Positions 57,232 to 64,000 of a DNA stretch of 64,000 nucleotides are shown in pieces. The translations under genes were made by a program, and so were the position numbers. The stretch is from an uncultured delta proteobacterium (GTDB taxonomy: Bacteria; Desulfobacterota; Desulfobulbia; Desulfobulbales; Desulfocapsaceae): the NCBI GenBank assembly GCA_903875445.1, contig CAIQWD010000023.1, positions 1 to 64,000 on the forward strand, given 5' to 3'. Under the pieces are notes generated by a model, which saw only the letters and a program-made list of their open reading frames with translations, did no database searches and was not told the DNA's origin. Each line of letters opens with the position of its first letter. Within the stretch, counting starts at the first letter, position 1.

Positions 57232-57696
57232 TCACTTGTGATATTTTTCTCCGGCCTTGATGGTGTATGCCCGGTAGAGCTGCTCAACCAGGAGCATCCG
57301 GGTCATATCGTGAGTGAACGTCATCTGAGAAAGGGAGAGAAGGAGATCGGCAGCCTGCAAAACGCTAGAGGAATGGCCATCGGGACCGCCGATAAGATAA
57401 CATACCTGCTTGACCCCCTGCATTTCCCATTCATCAATCTGTCGCGAGAGTGCCTCGGAGGAAAATTGCTTCCCCCGGGGGTCGAGAACGACAACCAAGG
57501 CACCGGTTGGGATAGCCTGTAACAGCAGCATACCCTCAGAATCGACGGCCGATTGCTGTCCCCTCGCTCGGCCCTTTTCTTTCAATAGCGTTATGTAAAA
57601 AGATGTGTAATGGCGCAACCGCGACGCATATTCCTCAACACCTTCGGTGAGAAATTTGTCTTTTATTTTTCCTAAAAACAACAGTTCATGTTTCAT
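57232..57696 (-). CDS. rlmH: 23S rRNA pseudouridine-1915 N3-methyltransferase
   Basis: The 154-residue SPOUT methyltransferase has the knot residues LIGGPDGHS and the C-terminal LVEQLYRAYTIKAGEKYHK. It methylates pseudouridine 1915 in assembled 70S ribosomes. Its stop is one base from the rsmJ stop, so the genes are tightly convergent. Confidence 0.95.
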   Translation of the reverse strand: MKHELLFLGKIKDKFLTEGVEEYASRLRHYTSFYITLLKEKGRARGQQSAVDSEGMLLLQAIPTGALVVVLDPRGKQFSSEALSRQIDEWEMQGVKQVCYLIGGPDGHSSSVLQAADLLLSLSQMTFTHDMTRMLLVEQLYRAYTIKAGEKYHK

Positions 57697-57731
57697 AGCA
57701 GGCTGAAAAGCGGCGGATACAGCAGGAAAAA

Positions 57732-58118
57732 TCAGTGTTTTTTGAGGATTTCTTGTAGGATGTCACAGAATTGTAGGTAAGAAATGCTTTTATTAATACC
57801 GGGACAGGAAGCGGCAATAGTCTCTAAATTTTTCTCATCGGTAAGGATGGAAGGATGCAGCGGCCATTGCGCACATCGCCAAGGCCTGCCTTCATGCACC
57901 GTGCAGCCATCGGTATAAAAAATACAATGACCGTCGACCGTCTTCATCTGCACCGTAGTGCCGGTGGTTCGCCAAAATTTTTTACCGAGTTCCTCTTCCG
58001 GCATCTTCAGGGCACGCACCATTCTTTGCCTGTCATCCTCATTTAATGATACGGTGGTATGGCCGTGACAGCAGGCCCCGCAACGCTTACAGGAAAAAAT
58101 CCGGGAAACTGGAGACAT
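57732..58118 (-). CDS. YkgJ-family cysteine-cluster protein
   Basis: This 128-residue protein has C10, C13, C16 and C17 (CKRCGACC), then CIFYTDGCTVHEGRPWRCAQWP. This is the layout of the YkgJ/UPF0153 metal-binding (probable Fe-S or zinc) family. The function of the family is unknown. It lies just upstream of rlmH and may be cotranscribed with it. Confidence 0.88.
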   Translation of the reverse strand: MSPVSRIFSCKRCGACCHGHTTVSLNEDDRQRMVRALKMPEEELGKKFWRTTGTTVQMKTVDGHCIFYTDGCTVHEGRPWRCAQWPLHPSILTDEKNLETIAASCPGINKSISYLQFCDILQEILKKH

Positions 58119-58251
58119 TGCAAAAACCTCGGGATAAAAAGTGCTGCAAAGAATTAGCGCAGGGCCGACGCCCGGGCGCTTGTTTCATCGAGAGCGGAAA
58201 ACATACACCGTCAAGGGGTGATATGCATTAAAAAGCGGTGGGGAGAACCAA

Positions 58252-58827
58252 TCAGGCATTACCGATGACATCTTCGTAGGTGGCGATATCTATGCCGTAT
58301 TGCATGGCCGCCGCCCTCCATTTGAATTCATCGGGACTGTTGAAGATGATCTCATCATTGGCGGGAACACTCAGCCAGCCGTTCTCCATCAGTTCATGTT
58401 CCAGTTGGCCGGGACCCCAGCCGGTATAGCCGAGGATAAAAAGATAATTCTTCGGACCGCGCCCCAGGGCGATATCCTCAAGGACCCTGGTCTCTCGGGT
58501 GAGCGATACGGTGTCACTGATATCCAGCCGGTGCTCCGCACTATAATTGGACAGATAGAGAATAAAAGCCGACTCCAGTTCAACCGGCCCGCCGATATAT
58601 ACCGGCGGCAACTCACCTCGGGGGATGGGCAGATTGGCGCCACGAAGTATCTCCGGCAGAGAAAAGATACGGTTTGGTTGATTAATGGCCACCCCCATCG
58701 CCCCTTCATCGTTATGGGCACAAATATAGATCACATGTTCCTCGAACCGTGGATCGGGCATCTGCGGGGTCGAGACCAAAAAGGTGCCGGCCAGGGAATT
58801 GGTTCCGGATGGTGATTGTTCCTTCAT
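58252..58827 (-). CDS. YqgE/AlgH-family protein
   Basis: The 191-residue protein has the YqgE/AlgH signature (GTFLVSTPQMPDPRFEEHVIYIC; GAMGVAINQP; LFILGYTGWGPGQLEHEL). AlgH was first tied to alginate regulation; the biochemical role is unclear. The ATG at 58827 follows AAGGTGG and gives the family start; the longer frame upstream was rejected. Confidence 0.92.
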   Translation of the reverse strand: MKEQSPSGTNSLAGTFLVSTPQMPDPRFEEHVIYICAHNDEGAMGVAINQPNRIFSLPEILRGANLPIPRGELPPVYIGGPVELESAFILYLSNYSAEHRLDISDTVSLTRETRVLEDIALGRGPKNYLFILGYTGWGPGQLEHELMENGWLSVPANDEIIFNSPDEFKWRAAAMQYGIDIATYEDVIGNA

Positions 58828-59109
58828 AGCCCACCTTCTTCTCAGAATTTTCTGCTCAAAAGCACATAAAGAGGAAGATACTCTTGCTGCCGATCTCTTT
58901 CCCGGCAATCCATCTCTTATCAGAAATTCTATCAGACTCTTATTGACTCCGTCAAGGTGTTCGCCTCGTTCTTAGAGACATGTTCAAGAACATTACAGAA
59001 GAGAAAAGAGATTGGTCATGACAAATCTCTTGGTATGTCATACTATGACCGAGAAATATGCAAGAACAGGAATGCGAACGACGATAGCCATTTGCCCTCG
59101 GGGACTGCC

Positions 59110-61317
59110 ATGAAGAGTGATTTAGAAAAGATATTAACCTGCGATCATCACGACCCCTTTCAGTACCTCGGCGGTCATTTTGACGTTCCGGAGGTTGGCC
59201 TGGTGACACTCCGAACATTTCAACCGCATGCCCGAGAAGTCAGGCTTCTGTTACCCAGTATATCCATTACCATGACCAGGAGTTCGATGGAAGGGCTGTT
59301 CGAGACGGTTCTCACTATAAACGAATTGGCTGATCCCCTCCTTGACCCCTATACCTATCGCTATGAAATCCATTTTCACAGCGGTGTGGTGATCACCACC
59401 AATGATCCCTACCGCTTCCCGGTACTCCTTGGGGAACAGGACCGTTTTCTCTTCAACGCCGGGAGAAATTACAAACTGTATGAGCATCTGGGTGCGCATG
59501 CGACCATCTGCCATAATATTGCCGGAATCGTCTTTCGAACCTGGGCACCCAATGCCCGGGCAGTTTCAGTAATCGGCAATTTTAACGGCTGGGATGGCCG
59601 GGTGCATCCCTTACGTTCTCTCGGGGCATCGGGGATATGGGAGCTTTTTCTACCCCACCTGCAGCAGGAGGAAATCTATAAATTCCATATCAAAACCCAA
59701 CACGGTGATATCCTGGAAAAATCGGATCCCTTTCAGTTCTATGGAGAACTGCGGCCAAAATCGGGATCAGTTGTCAGGTCGATCAACACCTACACCTGGA
59801 ATGACAGGCAGTGGCAAAAGGCAAGAAGGAGCACCGCGCCCTATGACCAACCCATGTCGATCTACGAAGTCCACCCCGGTTCCTGGCAGAGGGATCCGAG
59901 CGATCCCGAGAGGTTTCTGACCTTCAGAGAGCTTGCCGGCACCCTTATTCCCTATGCGAAACAGTTAGGCTTTACCCATATCGAACTGCTGCCGGTGATG
60001 GAGCATCCTTTGGATGAATCGTGGGGATACCAGGTTACCGCCCCCTACTCCATTACCAGCAGATACGGGACGCCGGAAGACTTCATGTTCTTTGTCGATA
60101 CCTGTCACCAGAATAATTTGGGCGTCATCCTCGACTGGGTCCCGGCCCACTTCCCCAAAGATGCGCATAGCCTCGGCAAATTCGATGGATCGGCTTTGTA
60201 TGAACACGAAGACTACCGGCGCGGCTCGCACCCTGAGTGGGGGACTTATATCTACAACTACGGCCGTAACGAGGTGAGTAATTATCTCATCGCCAATGCC
60301 TTATTTTGGCTTGATAAATACCACGTTGACGGGCTCCGTGTCGATGCGGTAGCCTCCATGATCTATCTTGATTATGCGAGAAAAGATGGGGAATGGTTGC
60401 CCAATTGCTACGGCGGCAAGGAGAACCTTGAGGCCATCGAATTCCTTCGCCATCTCAATGCCATCGTCTATCAGTTATTTCCCAACACCCTGTTGATCGC
60501 TGAAGAATCAACCAGCTTCTATGGGGTTTCCAAACCGACCAATCATGGCGGACTTGGTTTTGGATTTAAATGGAACATGGGCTGGATGAACGATATCCTT
60601 AATTATTTCTCCAAGGATCCGTTTTATCGCAAGTATCACCACAACAGCCTTACTTTTTCGATCATGTACGCCTTTTCGGAGAACTTCGTCCTCCCGCTTT
60701 CCCACGACGAGGTCGTGCACGGCAAAAAAGCCTTGATCGACAAAATGCCCGGAGATCTCTGGCAGAAATTCGCCAACCTCCGTTTACTGTTGCTGACCAT
60801 GTGGATGCACCCCGGCAAGAAACTGCTTTTTATGGGCGGGGAGTTTGCTCAATGGTCGGAATGGTATTGCAAGCAGAGTCTTGACTGGCATCTGCTGGAA
60901 GAAAATGGGTATCACCGGAAATTGCAGACATTTGTCGGTGATTTGAATAGGCTTTACACGGCTCACCGAGCATTATGGGAGCAGGATTTCAGCGGTGCAG
61001 GTTTTACCTGGCTGGATCTTGAAGACAGAAACAATTCCATCATCTCCTTTGCCAGATTCGGTAAAAACCGTCGTGATCAGCTGGTGGCTGTTTTCAACTA
61101 CACCCCGCAGGTCTTCTCAGACTATAAAATCGGTTTGCCCGATGCTTGCCGGTATCAGGAGATTTTCTGTTCAGATTATGCCAGGTACGGCGGCACGGAG
61201 GGCAGTGACCAAAAAATCTATCAGCCGCTTGCCGAACCCTATGCTCAGGCGTCGTATCATACAAGAATATCCATACCACCGCTAGCCGGCGTTGTTTTAG
61301 CGCCGATCAACGATTAA
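59110..61317 (+). CDS. glgB: 1,4-alpha-glucan branching enzyme
   Basis: The protein has about 735 residues, close to E. coli GlgB (728). It has the N-terminal carbohydrate-binding domains, then the GH13 barrel: nucleophile D412 (GLRVDAVASM), acid E465 (LIAEESTSF) and LSHDEVVHGK. It makes alpha-1,6 branches in glycogen. No other glg gene is in the window. An upstream-extended start at 59035 or 58957 is possible, but 59110 gives the family length. Confidence 0.92.
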   Translation: MKSDLEKILTCDHHDPFQYLGGHFDVPEVGLVTLRTFQPHAREVRLLLPSISITMTRSSMEGLFETVLTINELADPLLDPYTYRYEIHFHSGVVITTNDPYRFPVLLGEQDRFLFNAGRNYKLYEHLGAHATICHNIAGIVFRTWAPNARAVSVIGNFNGWDGRVHPLRSLGASGIWELFLPHLQQEEIYKFHIKTQHGDILEKSDPFQFYGELRPKSGSVVRSINTYTWNDRQWQKARRSTAPYDQPMSIYEVHPGSWQRDPSDPERFLTFRELAGTLIPYAKQLGFTHIELLPVMEHPLDESWGYQVTAPYSITSRYGTPEDFMFFVDTCHQNNLGVILDWVPAHFPKDAHSLGKFDGSALYEHEDYRRGSHPEWGTYIYNYGRNEVSNYLIANALFWLDKYHVDGLRVDAVASMIYLDYARKDGEWLPNCYGGKENLEAIEFLRHLNAIVYQLFPNTLLIAEESTSFYGVSKPTNHGGLGFGFKWNMGWMNDILNYFSKDPFYRKYHHNSLTFSIMYAFSENFVLPLSHDEVVHGKKALIDKMPGDLWQKFANLRLLLLTMWMHPGKKLLFMGGEFAQWSEWYCKQSLDWHLLEENGYHRKLQTFVGDLNRLYTAHRALWEQDFSGAGFTWLDLEDRNNSIISFARFGKNRRDQLVAVFNYTPQVFSDYKIGLPDACRYQEIFCSDYARYGGTEGSDQKIYQPLAEPYAQASYHTRISIPPLAGVVLAPIND

Positions 61318-61346
61318 ACCGGAAAAAGGAATCAAGAGAGGCTGCC

Positions 61347-61529
61347 ATGTCCAAGAGTACTATTCACCCACCGGGAGACAAAATGAAAAAGGCCATCAAG
61401 GAATTGTCGGAGCTCCTGAGCAGCAAACCTGAGAAAAAGCGCCGGCAGTTGCTTCAACAGGTGGCCATGAAATTCGATCTCTCTCCCAATGAATGTGCTT
61501 TCCTCGAACGTCACTTCAACGAGCAGTGA
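61347..61529 (+). CDS. 60-residue helical protein of unknown function
   Basis: A 60-codon frame begins 29 bases after glgB, behind GAGAGG. The protein is charged and mostly helical (KKAIKELSELLSSKPEKKRR, then LSPNECAFLERHFNEQ), with no Cys and no membrane segment. No family was recognised. The spacing, the ribosome-binding site and the position behind glgB support it as a real gene, though a short frame this size could still be chance. Confidence 0.55.
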   Translation: MSKSTIHPPGDKMKKAIKELSELLSSKPEKKRRQLLQQVAMKFDLSPNECAFLERHFNEQ

Positions 61530-61561
61530 GGCGGATCTACACCACCATCTTGAAGAACCTA

Positions 61562-63868
61562 TCAATTGCCTGCCGAGACTGCATCTCTCGCGCGTATGAG
61601 TTCATAATAGAATGCCAAGGTTTGTTCGCACATTGCCAGCGCCGTGAAGTTTTTCAAAACTCGGTGTCGACCGTTTTCGCCGAATTTCCGTAATTGCTCT
61701 GCGTCCAAGGCCAATGCCTCATCAATTGCCGCCGCCAAGGCCTTGGGATCGGAAGGCTGCACCAACCAGCCATTTTTCCCCGGCACCACAGTTTCAAGAC
61801 TCCCACCATGGGCTGTGGCAATAACCGGTTTACCCATAGCCATGGCTTCGACAGTAGTCCGACCAAAGGCCTCAGGCTCAAGGGAAGATGTTGACAATAC
61901 TATGTCTGCCAAAATAAATGCCGCAGGCATATCGTTGCAATGACCAACCAGCTGCACCTTTCCAATGAGCTGGTTTTTTTCTATGAATTCATTGAGTTCT
62001 GATGTATATCCGGGATTATCTTTGGTGTCGCCGACGAGTACTGCCTGGAAGGCAGTATGTTTGACATGGAGAAGACTTTGCAAGAAAAATTCCTGGCCTT
62101 TCAGCCTGGTAAGTCGTCCGGGCAGCATCAGAACCGGTTTGTTCCTTTCTATCCGCCAAGCGTCTCTTAATGCCTCAACACGTTCTTTGGCAACCAACGC
62201 CGGATCGAAATATTCCGCATCGACACCGCGAAATATCAAACGTACATTGTATTTACGCCGATATTCCTCGAAGATGTGTTTCTTAATGCTATCCGAAACG
62301 GCAATAACCCCATCGCCCCTAGTCATGATCGCACTGTAAGCGTTGCCCGAGTAAAAGCCGTGAAAGGTCGTCATCAGTAGCGGCCGTTCTTTTTTTGGCA
62401 GGGACAGCCAGGCCACATAGCCTATCCATGCCGGCATTCTTGAGCGAAGGTGCAAGACACTGACTCGATATTTTTTAATCAACCGGCGCAACGGCCAGAT
62501 ATGCAAGAGGGCAACAGGGCTTTTTGAGCCTATGTTTCTTTGGAAATGCAAGCTGCCATCCTGCTCTAATTGGCGAACCAACATCCCGCCTCCGGAGACG
62601 ACAATCGACTTATGACCGTTTCTTACGAGATAGCGACCCATTTCCATAGTCCCCCGCTCAACCCCGCCACTATTCAACTCCGGAAGTAACTGCATAACCG
62701 TCAGGGTTTCCAGCCGCCGTTTCTTCTGTCGCGCATTGTGTACTTCATGGTAAAGAGCCAAGGTCTTTTCACACATGACTTTAGCGGTGAACCGTTCATT
62801 AACCCATTTACGCCCCTGACTTCCGAGTTCCCTTGCAAATTTGAGATTATCGAGAGCCTCGGTAATAGCCAGAGCCATGGCTGCCGAATCAAGTGGCGGC
62901 ACCAACCAGCCGGTTTTTCCAGGAAGAACGGTTTCAAGGCTCCCGCCATGCGCCGTGGCAATGACCGGTTTGCCCATCGCCATAGCCTCGATGGCCACCT
63001 TGCCGAAGGCCTCGGGCTGGGTGGAAGAGGCCGAGACAACTACATCGGCCAGCAGGAGTGCCGCCGGCATATCGGTACAGTGGCCGACAAGGAGAATTTT
63101 GCTTTGCAAACCAAGGCATTTAATTTGTTCCAACAATTTTCGGGTAAAAGAGGGGTTTTCTTCAGTACCACCTATTAATAACCCGATGAAATTTTGATCT
63201 TTGATACGTGCGAGGCTTTCTATGAGCAGGTCCTGTCCTTTCCACTGGGTGAGTCGTCCGGGAAGAACGATGACCGGTGTTCCGTCATGTTCGGGAAGCC
63301 ATTTTTGCCGCAGATGGCGAATGCGCTCGGAAGAAACAACCTCCGGCGAAAAATCCCGGACATCAAAACCTCCATGGATTAAACTGATCCGCTCCTCATT
63401 AATCTTATAGTTATCTATGATGTGTTGTTTGATGGTCTCAGAAACCGCGACAACTTTCTCACCTTTGGTCATTATCCGCGAGTATGAATTGACCGAATAA
63501 AACCCATGGAAGGTGGTAATAAAGGAAGGTTTTTGATTTTCAGGCACAAGCGTCCAGGCGAGATACCCGATCCAGGCGGGCAAGCGGGAGCGCAGGTGGA
63601 GAATATCTACTCGCTCTTCCAGTAGATATTTCCGCAGTTTCGCAACATACTGCAGACAGCGCAGACTCTTTTCACCAATATGCGGCCAGAGCACATGGAT
63701 ACAGCCGTTTTTTTCCAGTTGTGGAACCAGCCGCCCACCCCCGGAAATAACCACTGAACGGTAGCCATTGCGGGCAAGATAGATTGCAAGGTCGAGGGTT
63801 TCTCCTTCAACTCCACCCTCATCAAGTTCAGGGACAACCTGAACGACAGTTAATTTTTCGTCCACCAT
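61562..63868 (-). CDS. protein of two fused GT4-type glycosyltransferases
   Basis: The 768-residue protein contains two homologous halves (about 5-375 and 389-760), each a GT-B GT4 glycosyltransferase. Each has a VPELDEGGVE/LLPELNSGGVE start, LHLRSRxPAWIGY, FHGFYS, PGRLTxxKGQ, GHCxDMPAA and the acceptor-phosphate motif (EAFGKVAIE in half 1, EAFGRTTVE in half 2). The two halves are strikingly alike. It probably transfers sugars to LPS core or an exopolysaccharide, but the donor and acceptor are unknown. No membrane segment is seen. Confidence 0.88.
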   Translation of the reverse strand: MVDEKLTVVQVVPELDEGGVEGETLDLAIYLARNGYRSVVISGGGRLVPQLEKNGCIHVLWPHIGEKSLRCLQYVAKLRKYLLEERVDILHLRSRLPAWIGYLAWTLVPENQKPSFITTFHGFYSVNSYSRIMTKGEKVVAVSETIKQHIIDNYKINEERISLIHGGFDVRDFSPEVVSSERIRHLRQKWLPEHDGTPVIVLPGRLTQWKGQDLLIESLARIKDQNFIGLLIGGTEENPSFTRKLLEQIKCLGLQSKILLVGHCTDMPAALLLADVVVSASSTQPEAFGKVAIEAMAMGKPVIATAHGGSLETVLPGKTGWLVPPLDSAAMALAITEALDNLKFARELGSQGRKWVNERFTAKVMCEKTLALYHEVHNARQKKRRLETLTVMQLLPELNSGGVERGTMEMGRYLVRNGHKSIVVSGGGMLVRQLEQDGSLHFQRNIGSKSPVALLHIWPLRRLIKKYRVSVLHLRSRMPAWIGYVAWLSLPKKERPLLMTTFHGFYSGNAYSAIMTRGDGVIAVSDSIKKHIFEEYRRKYNVRLIFRGVDAEYFDPALVAKERVEALRDAWRIERNKPVLMLPGRLTRLKGQEFFLQSLLHVKHTAFQAVLVGDTKDNPGYTSELNEFIEKNQLIGKVQLVGHCNDMPAAFILADIVLSTSSLEPEAFGRTTVEAMAMGKPVIATAHGGSLETVVPGKNGWLVQPSDPKALAAAIDEALALDAEQLRKFGENGRHRVLKNFTALAMCEQTLAFYYELIRARDAVSAGN

Positions 63869-64000
63869 TCCTGTATAATTCGTTCAGCGCAACGATGCGC
63901 TTCATTAAGTTCAATATTCTCACGCCAGGTGGCGTTGCCCTGTTCCCAGGAAGTAAACGAGATAACCAGCCCTTTCTTCAGTAACAGTTCTTCATTCATT
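63850..64000 (-). CDS. partial or small frame at the right edge, unknown function
   Basis: A minus-strand frame runs from the window edge to a TAA at 63850. It overlaps the start of the GT4 gene by 19 bases. The visible part is 49 residues (from MNEELLLKKG to QEWWTKN). An ATG lies at 63999, but the gene may begin beyond the edge. The position just upstream of the tandem glycosyltransferase suggests it belongs to the same operon. No family was recognised. Confidence 0.4.
   Translation of the reverse strand, partial: MNEELLLKKGLVISFTSWEQGNATWRENIELNEAHRCAERIIQEWWTKN

Overview
The window is a 64 kb stretch of chromosome from a Gram-negative bacterium and consists almost entirely of vertically inherited housekeeping genes. 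LPS and outer-membrane genes (kdsB, lptE, an LptF-type permease, galU, YqgE) show a diderm envelope. An archaeal-type LeuC/LeuD pair, a rplU-rpmA-obgE-proB-proA-nadD string, an olefin (Ole) biosynthesis cluster, radical SAM enzymes and HDOD/GGDEF signalling suggest a Desulfobacterota-like ('deltaproteobacterial') organism, possibly near the Desulfobulbales. That placement is inference: no sulfur-respiration gene lies in the window. Base composition looks even throughout. I found no tRNA, rRNA, insertion sequence, prophage or CRISPR array.

Layout. 0-4 kb: tail of a STAS protein, a secreted Sel1-repeat protein, a YcaO-TPR protein, tsaE and a cold-shock gene. 4-10.8 kb: an orphan YejA-like binding protein, leuCD, a DnaJ-type co-chaperone, ssb and a spore-photoproduct-lyase-like radical SAM enzyme. 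10.9-17.3 kb: an RNase E/G gene, a membrane-anchored M23 peptidase, a small zinc-ribbon gene on the opposite strand, an LptF-like permease with a fused cysteine-rich tail, and nnr. 17.3-25 kb (minus strand): ung, a CheB-like regulator, nadD-proA-proB-obgE-rpmA-rplU and an AP2-domain protein. 25.2-34 kb (plus strand): mazG, rpsF-rpsR-DUF2232-rplI, dnaB, leuS, lptE and dusB. 33.9-40.6 kb (minus strand): a BepA-like protease, then oleD-oleC-oleB directly behind malic enzyme. 40.6-50.8 kb: a KamA-family enzyme, an HDOD-GGDEF protein, priA, galU and hrpA. 50.8-64 kb: a hybrid histidine kinase with a lone receiver, a large CofD-like protein, kdsB, rsmJ, rlmH, a cysteine-cluster protein, yqgE, glgB, a 60-residue protein, and a protein made of two fused GT4 glycosyltransferases.

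How the genes work together. Ribosome and translation genes (L21, L27, L9, S6, S18, ObgE, LeuS, DusB, RsmJ, RlmH, TsaE) are interleaved with replication and repair genes (DnaB, PriA, SSB, Ung), amino-acid synthesis (LeuCD, ProBA) and envelope assembly. The non-routine content is a set of unusual domain combinations: YcaO-TPR, LptF plus an Ada-type metal-binding tail, a CheB-like protein lacking the catalytic serine but carrying a zinc ribbon, a tandem AP2-like protein beside a perfect hairpin, CofD with a large unassigned C-terminus, and a duplicated GT4. There is also a three-gene Ole cluster without oleA. I see no clear defence island or wholly new multi-gene system. The best leads are the CheB-like protein, the LptF fusion, the malic enzyme-oleBCD operon, and the 55-residue zinc-ribbon gene.
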